Source of the DNA: Methylopila sp. Yamaguchi
GTDB lineage: Bacteria > Pseudomonadota > Alphaproteobacteria > Rhizobiales > Methylopilaceae
Direction: 5' to 3'
DNA: 64,000 nt
NCBI RefSeq assembly: GCF_002897035.1
Contig: NZ_BAUX01000001.1
Location: forward strand, 124,001 to 188,000
The position numbers were made by a program, and so were the translations under genes. Shown here one piece after another: positions 26,842 to 34,784 of the stretch (position 1 is the first letter of the stretch; each line of letters starts with the position of its first letter). The notes under the pieces were generated by a model. That model was not told the DNA's origin, did no database searches, and saw only the letters and a list, made by a program, of their open reading frames with translations.

Positions 26842-27049
26842 GTCCCGACGTCGGGACGGGCAGCCGAACCCCATCGGCGCGCAGTCTGAAGCCGCGACGA
26901 GGGAACGATCGACCTCGAGAAAAACTTTCGGGCGGCGGCGGTGCGCGCTATCGGCTGCGGAGCTTCATCAACATGTCTGCATACATTCTTGACAATGTAT
27001 GCCTTAGATCCTATCTCTCTCGCGCATGAAGGCCTCAGAGGAGACTCCC
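26842..27049. other. Intergenic region before the DUF983 gene
   Basis: The part of the 338-base gap between xoxF and the DUF983 gene that follows the terminator. It holds a 24-base palindrome around a TTGACA hexamer (26979-27002) and a ribosome binding site AGAGGAG at 27037-27043. No coding is seen. Confidence 0.5.
26979..27002. promoter_or_regulatory. Palindromic operator candidate overlapping a -35
   Basis: GCATACATT (26979-26987) and AATGTATGC (26994-27002) are perfect nine-base arms around CTTGAC; the centre also reads TTGACA, a consensus -35, 48 bases upstream of the DUF983 start. A regulator bound here would block this promoter. The half-site ATTGTATGC recurs at 28875-28883 upstream of the neighbouring MocR-type gene (8 of 9 bases the same as AATGTATGC). 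Confidence 0.55.
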
Positions 27050-27451
27050 ATGACGGCGGCGACCTATCCCCGCCTGAACCCCTACGACGTGGGCGTGCGC
27101 GGCCGTTGCCCGCGCTGCGGCGAGGGGAAGATGTTCAACGGGTTCCTGACGTTGAAGCCGAAGTGCGAGGTCTGCGGCCTCGACTACTCCTTCGCCGACC
27201 CGGCGGACGGGCCGGCCTTCTTCGCCATCACCTTCGCCTGCCTGCCCTCGGCCTGCTTCGCGGTCTGGCTGGAGCTCGCCTACCAGGCGCCGTACTGGGT
27301 CCACCTGGTCACGACGGTGCCGATCATGCTGGCGACGCTGCTGCCGCCGCTGAGGCCCCTGAAGGGCTGGCTGGTCGCGAGCCAGTACTACCACAAGGCC
27401 GCCGAGGGCCGTCTCGTCCGCCCCGGCGACGAGGACGACGCCGAGCGCTGA
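27050..27451 (+). CDS. DUF983 family membrane protein
   Basis: A 133-residue protein. The N-terminal zinc-ribbon-like segment has RGRCPRCGEGKMF and LKPKCEVCGLDYSF (two CxxC pairs), then two hydrophobic helices (AFFAITFACLPSACFAVWLE and VTTVPIMLATLLPPL), and a basic tail. This fits DUF983, of unknown function. The ATG six bases after AGAGGAG was chosen; an in-frame ATG at 27026 would add eight residues without its own good site. It is convergent with the MocR-type regulator gene, 24 bases apart. Confidence 0.85.
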   Translation: MTAATYPRLNPYDVGVRGRCPRCGEGKMFNGFLTLKPKCEVCGLDYSFADPADGPAFFAITFACLPSACFAVWLELAYQAPYWVHLVTTVPIMLATLLPPLRPLKGWLVASQYYHKAAEGRLVRPGDEDDAER

Positions 27452-27475
27452 ACCTTGGCCGGTCGTCGGCGGCGC

Positions 27476-28846
27476 TCACACCACCTCGTGCAGCGTCCAT
27501 CGATCGTCGCTCAGGATCTGGGCCAACGTGGTCAGCGCGGAGGCGAGCCGCACCCGCTCCGGCACCGCGCCGAGTGAAATCCGCACCGCCTCGACCGCAG
27601 GGCCGCCGGCGTTGAACGCGTCGGACGGCGTGACCGCGAGACCCTGCGCCCGCGCCCGGTCCGCCAGCCGGCGCCGATCCCAGCGCGCCGGCAGCGGCAG
27701 CCACAGATGCAGGCCGTTCGGATGCGCACGCCCGTCCGGCAGAGCCGCCCGGGCCAGCGTCTGGCGCGCGGCGGCTTCAGTGCGCACGCCGTCGAGAAAG
27801 ACCTGCGCCGTGCCCTCCCGGATCCAGCGTCCGAGCACCGCCGTCATCAGCGGCGGCGCCATCAGGCTGACCGCGCGAAGGCCCCCGACGAGCTCGGCTC
27901 GCGCCGCCGGCGACGGCGCCACGACGTAAGCCACCCGCAGGCCCGGCGTCAGGCATTTCGACAGGGTGTGGACGTGCCAGGTGAGATCGGGCGCGAGAGT
28001 CGCGAAGGGCGGCGGCGCGTCCCTCGCCAGCGGCGAATAGGGATCGTCCTCCAGGATCGGCAGGTCGTGGGCGGCCGCGACGGCGGCCAAGGCGCGCCGC
28101 CGCGCCTCCGGCATGGTGATGGCGGTGGGATTTCCGATCGTCGGGTTCAGATAGACGAAGGCCGGCTTGCGCGTCTTGCACAGGCGATCGAGCGCGTCCG
28201 GCCGCATGCCGTCCGCGTCCGTCTCGACCACGCGCGCATCGAGGCCGTACTGGTGGGCGATCGACAGGGCGCCGGGATAGACCAGCGGCTCGCAGGCCAT
28301 GCCGTCGCCGGAGCCTGCGACGGTGGTGGCGATCGCCGCCATCGCGCCCTGCGCCCCCGCCGCGACGAGGATGCGGTCCGGGTCGACGGCGCCCAGCGTC
28401 GGCCGCAGCCAGGTCGCCGCCGCCGCCCGGTCCGAGCTCGAGCCCGCGCCGGGGTGGTAGGACATCAGCTGGTCGATGTCGGTGCGCGCCACGAGATCGG
28501 CGACGCTCCGGCCCAGAACCTCCGCGAGCCGCACGCCGCGCGGCGCGGGCGGAATGTTCATGCCGAGGTCGATCGGCGGGGCCGCGGGATCCCGGCGGGC
28601 CGCGACGAAGGAGCCGCGCCCCGTGACCGCGTCGAGCAGGGCCCGGCGCCGGGCCTCCGCGTAGGCCCGCGTCACCGTGGTGAGATCGACGGAGAGCGCC
28701 TGCGCGAGGCTGCGCTGCGGCGGAAGCCGGTCGCCCTCGCGGAGCGCCCCGGAGGCCACCGCGCCCTCGATGGCGTCCGCGATCTGCAGATAAAGCGGCC
28801 CGCCCGCCGGGTCGATCCGGGGCGTCCACGACGTCGCGCCGCTCAT
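27476..28846 (-). CDS. MocR-type GntR regulator with aminotransferase domain
   Basis: A 456-residue regulator. GntR helix-turn-helix: GPLYLQIADAIEGAVASGAL and LPPQRSLAQALSVDLTTVTR. The aminotransferase-like domain includes YLNPTIGNPTAITM, ILEDDPYSPLA and the PLP-Lys motif HTLSKCLTPGLRVAY. It belongs to the same superfamily as the gene at 21074-22585 but is shorter and distant from it in sequence. Its promoter region carries a half-site like the palindrome upstream of the convergent DUF983 gene, so it may control both. Target pathway not identifiable. Confidence 0.86.
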   Translation of the reverse strand: MSGATSWTPRIDPAGGPLYLQIADAIEGAVASGALREGDRLPPQRSLAQALSVDLTTVTRAYAEARRRALLDAVTGRGSFVAARRDPAAPPIDLGMNIPPAPRGVRLAEVLGRSVADLVARTDIDQLMSYHPGAGSSSDRAAAATWLRPTLGAVDPDRILVAAGAQGAMAAIATTVAGSGDGMACEPLVYPGALSIAHQYGLDARVVETDADGMRPDALDRLCKTRKPAFVYLNPTIGNPTAITMPEARRRALAAVAAAHDLPILEDDPYSPLARDAPPPFATLAPDLTWHVHTLSKCLTPGLRVAYVVAPSPAARAELVGGLRAVSLMAPPLMTAVLGRWIREGTAQVFLDGVRTEAAARQTLARAALPDGRAHPNGLHLWLPLPARWDRRRLADRARAQGLAVTPSDAFNAGGPAVEAVRISLGAVPERVRLASALTTLAQILSDDRWTLHEVV

Positions 28847-29049
28847 CGCCGACCCTCATCCATGCACTCGCCGGATTGTATGCGGGACATTCCTGCCGAC
28901 AATCAAGCGCCAGATGGCGGCGGGGCCCTCGCGCCATCGCGAATGACATAGCTCAAAGCCGCGGCCGGCCGACGGTGCGACGGTCTTGCCGGTCGGCGGC
29001 GCCTCTCGGGCGAGGCGCCGGAACTGCAGCGACAAGGAGCGGCGTTTCG

Positions 29050-29250
29050 ATGATGGGCTGGTTCGTTCGGCTTTCCCTCGCCCTGGCGAGCTTCGTCACC
29101 GCCGTCTTCGTGGCGCGGGACGCGCCGAACTTCGGCGTCGTCAACGTGTTCGTCGCGATCACGCTGCTGGTGCTGGGCCTCGCCGTTCTCGCCGTCTGGT
29201 CGCCGGTCGTCCTGTGGGCGAAGGGCGCCTGGCGGAACCTGACCTCCTGA
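29050..29250 (+). CDS. Small two-helix membrane protein (66 aa)
   Basis: Sixty-six residues, MMGWFVRLSLALASFVTAVF followed by a short polar loop (ARDAPNFG) and a second hydrophobic helix (VVNVFVAITLLVLGLAVLAV), ending in WAKGAWRNLTS. Two transmembrane segments, no motif. A GGAG-like site (AAGGAGCGG) precedes the ATG at nine bases. No family recognised; function unknown. Confidence 0.6.
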   Translation: MMGWFVRLSLALASFVTAVFVARDAPNFGVVNVFVAITLLVLGLAVLAVWSPVVLWAKGAWRNLTS

Positions 29251-29302
29251 GCCCTGCGGGTCGCGCAGGCCGCCAGGGCCTGCCTAGCCGCGGGAGACGG
29301 GC

Positions 29303-29324
29303 GCCGGGCCGCGGACGGCCCGGC
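29303..29324. other. GC hairpin between convergent genes
   Basis: Perfect nine-base arms GCCGGGCCG and CGGCCCGGC around CGGA, placed between the small membrane protein gene and the leftward Bug-protein gene. There is no T tract on either strand, so it is at best a Rho-independent-like pause site. Confidence 0.4.
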
Positions 29325-29340
29325 CGGAGACGCCTCCTTG

Positions 29341-30309
29341 TTACGGCGAGGGAATGTTGCCGTCCGCCACCACCTGCTTCCAGCGGGCGATCTCCTTGGC
29401 CTGAAACGCCTCGAACTCCTTGCCGGTGTTCGCCACCACGTCGAAGCCGGTCTTGGCGAAGGCGGCCTTGACCGCGTCGGTGCGGAGCGCGTCGGTCAGG
29501 GCCTTCTCGAGCTTGGCGCGGACGGCCGGATCGAGGCCCTTGGGCGCGCCGAAGGCCTGCCAGGAGTAGACGTCGACGCCTTCGACGCCCTGCTCCTTCA
29601 GCGTCGGAACGTCCGGCAGCATGGCGTGGCGCTCGTCGCTGGTGACCGCCAGCGCCTTGACTTTGCCGGCCGCGATCTGCGGGGAGATCACGCCGAGGTT
29701 CTGGAACGAGGCGTCGGTCTGGCCGCCGATGAGGTCGACGATGGCCGGTCCGCCGCCCTTGTAGGGGATGTGGTTTCCGCTGGTCCCGGTCTTCTGCCAG
29801 AACAGCTCGGCCGTCAGATGATCCGAGGAGCCGGAGCCGGAGCTCGCGAACGAGACCTTCTCGGGGTTCGCCTTCAGGTAGGCGATCAGCTCGCCGACGG
29901 TGTTCGCGGGAAAGTCCTTCCGGACCACGAGCACGTTGGGCGTGCGCACGGCGACGGTGAGCAGGTCGAAGTCCTTGGCGGCGTCGTAGGTCAGACCCTT
30001 GAACAGCGCCGGGTTGATCGACCACACCGACAGCGCGGCGCACAGGATGGTGTAGCCGTCCGGAGCCGAGCGCGCGACGGCGGCCGCGCCCATGTTGCCG
30101 GTCGCGCCCGGGCGGTTCTCGACGATCATGTTCGCGCCGATCGTCTTTTCGGCGGCGGCGGCGACGATGCGGGCCGCGGCGTCCGACCCGCCGCCCGGCG
30201 GGAACGGCACGACCACGGTGATCGGGCGCTCGGGGTAGCCGGCCGCGACGGCCGGGACCGCGGCGGCGACGATCGCGGCGGCGGCGCAGATAGCTCGAAC
30301 GATGCGCAT
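29341..30309 (-). CDS. Bug/TctC-family solute-binding protein
   Basis: Periplasmic binding protein of a tripartite tricarboxylate transporter (TTT) system, 322 residues. A signal peptide (MRIVRAICAAAAIVAAAVPA) is followed by the family start YPERPITVVVPFPPGGGSD, then VENRPGATGNMG, PYKGGGPAIVDLIGGQTD and LTPDVPTLKEQG-type blocks. It is divergent from a LysR gene and separated from tctBA, which have their own binding protein. It may widen the substrate range of the shared TctBA channel. By context the ligand is likely an aldarate or other C6 dicarboxylate. Confidence 0.9.
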   Translation of the reverse strand: MRIVRAICAAAAIVAAAVPAVAAGYPERPITVVVPFPPGGGSDAAARIVAAAAEKTIGANMIVENRPGATGNMGAAAVARSAPDGYTILCAALSVWSINPALFKGLTYDAAKDFDLLTVAVRTPNVLVVRKDFPANTVGELIAYLKANPEKVSFASSGSGSSDHLTAELFWQKTGTSGNHIPYKGGGPAIVDLIGGQTDASFQNLGVISPQIAAGKVKALAVTSDERHAMLPDVPTLKEQGVEGVDVYSWQAFGAPKGLDPAVRAKLEKALTDALRTDAVKAAFAKTGFDVVANTGKEFEAFQAKEIARWKQVVADGNIPSP

Positions 30310-30421
30310 GTGCGCGTCTCCTGTCAGGCGTTCCCTGGGGCGGGCGCTCTGGCGGCGCCGCTGCCGAGGGAAACGCTAGCGGGGGCGTCGATGCTGGTCT
30401 AAGCCAGATGCGGCATCGTCT

Positions 30422-30439
30422 GATGCCGTTGACGCATCG
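30422..30439. promoter_or_regulatory. LysR-type box between tctC and lysR genes
   Basis: GATGCCGTTGACGCATCG contains GATGC-N7-GCATC, a T-N11-A LysR box. It lies 15 bases before the LysR start. An almost identical 18-mer (16 of 18) is found at 37463-37480 in front of the aldarate dehydratase genes. A further overlapping inverted repeat, CGGCATC-GTCT-GATGCCG, spans 30411-30428. Confidence 0.6.
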
Positions 30440-30454
30440 TTTGGCGACGGCTCC

Positions 30455-31354
30455 ATGTTCGAGTTCACCCATCTGCGCTGTTTCGTGGCGGTGGCCGAGG
30501 AGCTGCATTTCGGGCGCGCGGCCCGGCGGCTGAACATGACGCAGCCGCCGCTCAGCCGTCAGATCCAGCTGCTCGAGCACCTGCTCGAGGCGAAGCTGTT
30601 CGAGCGCTCCAACCGGCGGGTGGCGTTGACTCCCTCGGGCCGGGCCTTCCTGCCCGAGGCGCGCCGCCTGCTGCAGCTCGCGGAAGGCGCGGCGATGTCG
30701 ATCCGGCGCATCGGCGTCGGCGAGGCGGGCACTGTGACGATCGGCTTCACCGCCGCGTCCGGCTACGACTTCCTCCCCCGCATCGTGCGCGAGCTGCGGG
30801 CGGAGCTCGCGACCGTCGACCTCGTGCTGCGCGAGGCCGTGACCTCGGCGCAGCTCGACGCCCTCGCCTCCGGCCGGCTCGACATCGCGCTGGTTCGGCC
30901 GCCGGTCCGCCGCGCGAGCTTCCGCTCCAGGATCGTGCTGCGGGAGCCGATGATCCTCGCGCTGCCGGCCGGCCACCCCATGGCCGCGCGCGACGTGATC
31001 GACCTGCACGATCTCGGCGACGAGCCGGTGATCAGCTACTCGCCGTTCGAAGCGCGCTACTTCCACGATCTGGTGCTCAGCCTGTTCGGCGCCGCCGGCG
31101 TGCAGCCGACGATCACCCAGCACGTCAGTCAGATTCATTCGGTGCTGGCGCTGGTCCGCATCGGCCTCGGCCTCGCGCTGGTGCCCGAGGCGGCGGCGAA
31201 GCTGCGGTTCGACGGCGTCGTCCACCGCCCGATCCGGTCGCCGGGCGAAGGCATGGCGCAGCTCGCGGCGGTCTGGCGCACCGACCAGGAAAACCCGGCG
31301 GCGGAACGCGCGCTTGAGGTCATCCTGCGCCAAGCGCCGCCGCTCGACAGCTAA
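30455..31354 (+). CDS. LysR-family transcriptional regulator
   Basis: A 299-residue regulator. MFEFTHLRCFVAVAEELHFG and RAARRLNMTQPPLSRQIQLL form the N-terminal winged helix; the effector-binding domain follows with VTIGFTAASGYDFLP and GLGLALVPEAAAKL. LysR proteins with Bug-protein neighbours usually induce TTT transporter and catabolic genes with a pathway intermediate as coinducer. Here shared boxes upstream of the divergent tctC, of tctCBA and of the dehydratase pair suggest it governs the aldarate locus. Confidence 0.93.
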   Translation: MFEFTHLRCFVAVAEELHFGRAARRLNMTQPPLSRQIQLLEHLLEAKLFERSNRRVALTPSGRAFLPEARRLLQLAEGAAMSIRRIGVGEAGTVTIGFTAASGYDFLPRIVRELRAELATVDLVLREAVTSAQLDALASGRLDIALVRPPVRRASFRSRIVLREPMILALPAGHPMAARDVIDLHDLGDEPVISYSPFEARYFHDLVLSLFGAAGVQPTITQHVSQIHSVLALVRIGLGLALVPEAAAKLRFDGVVHRPIRSPGEGMAQLAAVWRTDQENPAAERALEVILRQAPPLDS

Positions 31355-31368
31355 GCGATACGCAGGCG

Positions 31369-31382
31369 GCATCAATCGATGC
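31369..31382. promoter_or_regulatory. GCATC/GATGC inverted repeat upstream of tctCBA
   Basis: GCATCAATCGATGC is a perfect palindrome of five-base arms around AATC. A 13-of-14 match (GCATCAATCCATGC) lies at 37420-37433 in the dehydratase intergenic region. Probably a LysR half-site pair, 85 bases upstream of the transporter operon start. Confidence 0.5.
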
Positions 31383-31466
31383 TGTTTTTGTCTTGGACAG
31401 CAACGACGCGCACTGGGACCCTCGCCTCCAAATAACCCGCGCAAAGCGGATCCAAGGAGGACTCCC

Positions 31467-32465
31467 ATGACGTTCGCAGCGACGCCGCTCACCCGTCGCC
31501 TCGCGCTCGGCCTTGCCGGCGCGGCGCTTCTCGGCATGACCCACACGGCGCCCGCCGCGGCGCAGACCTTCGATCGCCCGGTCCGCATCATCGTGCCCTA
31601 CGCCCCGGGCGGCACCTCCGACACCCTCGCCCGGATCATCGCCCCGCTCCTTCAGGAGAAGGTCGGCCAGCCGGTCGTTGTCGAGAACAAGCCGGGCGCC
31701 GCCGGCAATATCGGCGCGGACGCCGTCGCCAAGGCCGACAAGGACGGGCAGACCTACCTGCTGACCGACGTCGGCACCGTGGCCTCGGCTCCCGGCCTTT
31801 TCGCCGACCTCACTTACAAGCCTCTCGAAGACCTCGCGCCGGTGACGATGGTGATGTTCTCGCCTTATGTGCTGGCGGTGAACCCCAAGCTCGAGGGCGT
31901 GACCGACGTCGCCAGCCTGCTCGCCTACGCCAAGGCCAACCCTGGCAAGCTCGCCGTCGCGAACTCAGGGATCGGCGGCGTCAACCACATCACCGCCGTC
32001 GCCATGGCGAAGGAGCTCGGGATCCAGTGGAAGACCGTGCCCTACAAGGGCGGCGCGGCCGCGACCCAGGCCGTGGTCTCCGGCGAGAGCAAGGTGATCA
32101 TCAACGGCGCCACCGCGACGCTGCCCTTCGTGACCAACGGCCAGCTCAAGGGTCTTGCGGTGACGGGCGACGAGCGGGTCGCCGCCGCGCCCGATCTCCC
32201 GACCTTCAAGGAGGCGAAGCTGCCGCAGCCCAACGTCGGCTCGTGGCAGGGCCTGCTGACCACCGCCGGCTCGCCGCCTGAGAAGATCGCCGCGGTGAAC
32301 GCCGCGGTGAACGAGGCGCTGAAGCGCCCCGAGGTGATCGAGCGCATCAAGCAGCAGGGCGGCCGCGTGGTCGGCGGACCGGCGGACGACCTCAAGACCT
32401 GGCTCGCGACCAACACCGAGAGCTGGGGCAAGATCATCGCCGACGCCGGGATCAAGGGCCAGTGA
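31467..32465 (+). CDS. tctC: TctC-type binding protein of the tctCBA transporter
   Basis: A 332-residue periplasmic protein. The signal (LTRRLALGLAGAALLGMTHT, APAAAQ) precedes FDRPVRIIVPYAPGGTSDTL, then VVENKPGAAGNIGADAVAKA and PYKGGAAATQAVVSGE, and the C-terminal AAPDLPTFKEAKLP. AAGGAGG precedes the ATG at six bases. First gene of the tctCBA operon; all three subunits of a TTT importer follow in order. By context it likely binds galactarate or glucarate. Confidence 0.92.
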   Translation: MTFAATPLTRRLALGLAGAALLGMTHTAPAAAQTFDRPVRIIVPYAPGGTSDTLARIIAPLLQEKVGQPVVVENKPGAAGNIGADAVAKADKDGQTYLLTDVGTVASAPGLFADLTYKPLEDLAPVTMVMFSPYVLAVNPKLEGVTDVASLLAYAKANPGKLAVANSGIGGVNHITAVAMAKELGIQWKTVPYKGGAAATQAVVSGESKVIINGATATLPFVTNGQLKGLAVTGDERVAAAPDLPTFKEAKLPQPNVGSWQGLLTTAGSPPEKIAAVNAAVNEALKRPEVIERIKQQGGRVVGGPADDLKTWLATNTESWGKIIADAGIKGQ

Positions 32466-32469
32466 GGCC

Positions 32470-32916
32470 GTGACCACCCGCTTCGACCTGCAGGACGCGC
32501 TGTTCGGCGCGTTCCTCGTCGTCGTCGCCGCGCTGGTGTTCTACGCGACGCGGACGTTGAGCTTCGGTTCGCCGGCGGACATGGGCCCGGGCTTCATGCC
32601 GCGTGTGCTCGCCGGGATCGCGCTGGCCTTCGGGCTGTTCTTCGCCGCGCGCGGCTTCAGCCGCGGCGGCGAGCCGATCGATCCTCCGCGGCTGCGCCCC
32701 TTCGTGGCGGTGCTCGGCGCGATCGCGGCCTTCGCCCTGCTTGGCGTGAAGGCGGGCTTGGCCGTCGCCGCCGTCGCGACGGTTCTGGTCGCCGCCGCCG
32801 GCAGCGACGAGACCCGGCCGGTCGAAGTCGTCCTGTTCGCGATCGCGCTGGCGGCGGCCTCCGTGCTGCTGTTCGTGAAGGCGCTGGCGCTCCCCATTCC
32901 CGCCTGGCCCTGGTGA
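32470..32916 (+). CDS. tctB: TctB small membrane subunit of TTT importer
   Basis: A 148-residue protein with four predicted helices and the TctB start LQDALFGAFLVVVAALVFYA, then ADMGPGFMPRVLAGIAL, which is the family signature. GTG start four bases after the tctC stop. TctB is the small, poorly conserved subunit that stabilises TctA. Four bases separate it from tctA. Confidence 0.9.
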   Translation: MTTRFDLQDALFGAFLVVVAALVFYATRTLSFGSPADMGPGFMPRVLAGIALAFGLFFAARGFSRGGEPIDPPRLRPFVAVLGAIAAFALLGVKAGLAVAAVATVLVAAAGSDETRPVEVVLFAIALAAASVLLFVKALALPIPAWPW

Positions 32917-32920
32917 CGGC

Positions 32921-34420
32921 ATGGAGCTCTTCGACAGCCTGTTCCTCGGCCTGCAGGTCGCGGTCGAGCCGCAGAACCTGCTCTACTGCCTGTTCGGCGT
33001 CCTGATCGGCACCGCGATCGGCGTGCTGCCCGGCATCGGGCCGATCCCGACCGTCGCGCTGCTGCTGCCCTTCACCTTCGGACTGGAGCCCGCGACCGCC
33101 TTCATCATGCTGGCCGGCATCTTCTACGGCGCGCAGTACGGCGGCTCGACCACGGCGATCCTGGTCAACGTGCCGGGCGAGACCTCGTCGGTCGTCACCT
33201 GCATCGACGGCCACCAGATGGCGAAGAAGGGCCGCGCCGGGCACGCGCTGGCGATCGCCGCCATCTCCTCCTTCTTCGCCGGCACCGTGGCCACCATCGT
33301 CATCGCGCTGCTCGCGATTCCGCTCGCGGCGCTCGCGCTCAAGTTCACGGCGGTGGAGTACTTCTCCCTGCTGGTGCTCGGCCTGATCGCCGCGGTCGTG
33401 CTCGCCCACGGCTCGGTCGCCAAGGCCCTCGCCATGATCGTGCTGGGGCTGATCCTAGGGATCGTCGGCATCGACGTCTCCTCCGGCGCCTCGCGCATGA
33501 CCTTCGGCATTCCGAACCTCGCGGACGGGCTCGATTTCGTTCCCGTCGCCATGGGTCTGTTCGGCCTCGGCGAGATCATCGCCAACCTCGAGCGTCCGGC
33601 CGAACGCCGCGTCGTGGCGCAGAAGGTCGGGAGCCTGATGCCGAGCGGGCCGGACCTGCGCCAGGCCTTCCCCGCGATGGTCCGCGGCACCGCGATCGGC
33701 TCGTTCCTCGGCGTGCTGCCGGGCGGCGGCGCCGCGCTGCCGCCCTTCACGGCCTACGCGCTGGAGAAGAAGTTCGCGAAGGATCCCTCACGCTTCGGAC
33801 ATGGCGCGATCGAGGGCGTCGCGGGGCCGGAGGCCGCCAACAACGCCGGCGCGCAGACCAGCTTCATCCCGCTGCTGACGCTCGGCATCCCGTCGAACGC
33901 GCTGATGGCGCTGATGATCGGCGCGCTGATGATGCACGGCATCCAGCCCGGTCCGCAGATCATGACCGAGCAGCCGGCGCTGGTCTGGGGCCTGATCGCC
34001 AGCATGTGGACCGGCAACCTGATGCTGCTGGTCATCAACCTGCCGATGATCGGGGTCTGGATCGCGATGCTGAAGATCCCCTACCGGCTGATGTTCCCGG
34101 CGATCGTGCTGTTCTGCTGCATCGGCGCCTACGGCATCTCCAACTCGATGTTCAACGTCTGGCTGATGCTGGGCTGCGCCGCGATCGGCTACTTCTTCAT
34201 CAAGGTCGGCGTGGAGCCCGCGCCGCTGCTCCTCGGCCTCGTGCTCGGGCCGCAGCTCGAGGAGAACTTCCGCCGCGCCATGCTGCTGGCGGACGGCGAC
34301 GTGACCGTGTTCGTCACCTCGCCGATCAGCGCGGCGATCCTCGCCATCGTCGCGCTGCTGCTGATCGCGATGTTCTCGCCGAAGATCGCCCGAAAGCGCG
34401 AAGAGGCGCTGGTGGAGTAG
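32921..34420 (+). CDS. tctA: TctA large membrane subunit of TTT importer
   Basis: A 499-residue permease with about 12 predicted helices. Signature blocks: GVLPGIGPIPTVALLLPFTF, GIFYGAQYGGSTTAILVN-type loop and VPGETSSVVTCIDGHQMAKKG, the GIPNLADGLDF loop, LPGGGAALPPFTAYALEKKF, and GVEPAPLLLGLVLGPQLEENF. It couples substrate uptake to the ion gradient. The hipBA operator array begins nine bases after its stop. Confidence 0.95.
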   Translation: MELFDSLFLGLQVAVEPQNLLYCLFGVLIGTAIGVLPGIGPIPTVALLLPFTFGLEPATAFIMLAGIFYGAQYGGSTTAILVNVPGETSSVVTCIDGHQMAKKGRAGHALAIAAISSFFAGTVATIVIALLAIPLAALALKFTAVEYFSLLVLGLIAAVVLAHGSVAKALAMIVLGLILGIVGIDVSSGASRMTFGIPNLADGLDFVPVAMGLFGLGEIIANLERPAERRVVAQKVGSLMPSGPDLRQAFPAMVRGTAIGSFLGVLPGGGAALPPFTAYALEKKFAKDPSRFGHGAIEGVAGPEAANNAGAQTSFIPLLTLGIPSNALMALMIGALMMHGIQPGPQIMTEQPALVWGLIASMWTGNLMLLVINLPMIGVWIAMLKIPYRLMFPAIVLFCCIGAYGISNSMFNVWLMLGCAAIGYFFIKVGVEPAPLLLGLVLGPQLEENFRRAMLLADGDVTVFVTSPISAAILAIVALLLIAMFSPKIARKREEALVE

Positions 34421-34429
34421 GACCGCTCC

Positions 34430-34526
34430 ATACGCGTATGCGTATATCAGGCTTTTATACGCATACGCGTATATGCCCCTTATATACGCGTATGCGTATA
34501 TTGATTGATTATACGCATACGCGTAT
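34430..34526. promoter_or_regulatory. Four-copy operator array upstream of hipBA
   Basis: Four copies of one 14-base element alternate in orientation: TACGCGTATGCGTA within 34430-34446, its complement TACGCATACGCGTA within 34456-34473, forward again at 34483-34500 and complement at 34510-34526. Starts are 26-27 bases apart, about 2.5 helical turns, so neighbours face opposite sides of the helix. This arrangement fits cooperative binding of HipB dimers or HipAB complexes. Spacers are AT-rich. The element differs in sequence from the TATCC-N8-GGATA operator of Escherichia coli HipB. Confidence 0.85.
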
Positions 34527-34529
34527 TAT
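34501..34529 (+). promoter_or_regulatory. Putative hipBA promoter, leaderless
   Basis: TTGATT (34501-34506) and TATTAT (34524-34529) are spaced by 17 bases, a good sigma-70 fit. Transcription would begin seven bases on, at 34536, which is the A of the hipB ATG. No ribosome binding site lies between them. The fourth operator copy overlaps the spacer and -10, so HipB binding would repress. Confidence 0.55.
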
Positions 34530-34535
34530 GGCGAT

Positions 34536-34784
34536 ATGGCCGAACACATAGCTCGTACCGAACAGCAGTTGGGCGCCATCATACGACGGCAGCGGCGCAG
34601 CGCAGGCCTGAGCCAGAGCGCATTAGGTGAACTGGTTCATCTGCGGCAGGCGACAATCTCACGTCTCGAAAAGGGCGAACCCGCCATCCAGCTCAAGACA
34701 CTTATGGAAATCCTGGCGGCTCTGCAGCTTGAGCTCGTTGTCCGCCCTCGCTCGACTTCAGACCAGATTATCAATCTGTTCTGA
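34536..34784 (+). CDS. hipB: HipB-like antitoxin, XRE family
   Basis: An 82-residue DNA-binding antitoxin. LGAIIRRQRRSAGLSQSALGEL and LRQATISRLEKGEPAI form the helix-turn-helix; KTLMEILAALQLELVV completes the dimer fold, and a short tail (RSTSDQIINLF) with hydrophobic end matches the HipB tail. HipB neutralises HipA and represses the operon. It has no visible ribosome binding site, consistent with a leaderless mRNA. Its stop overlaps the hipA start by one base (TGATG). Confidence 0.9.
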   Translation: MAEHIARTEQQLGAIIRRQRRSAGLSQSALGELVHLRQATISRLEKGEPAIQLKTLMEILAALQLELVVRPRSTSDQIINLF

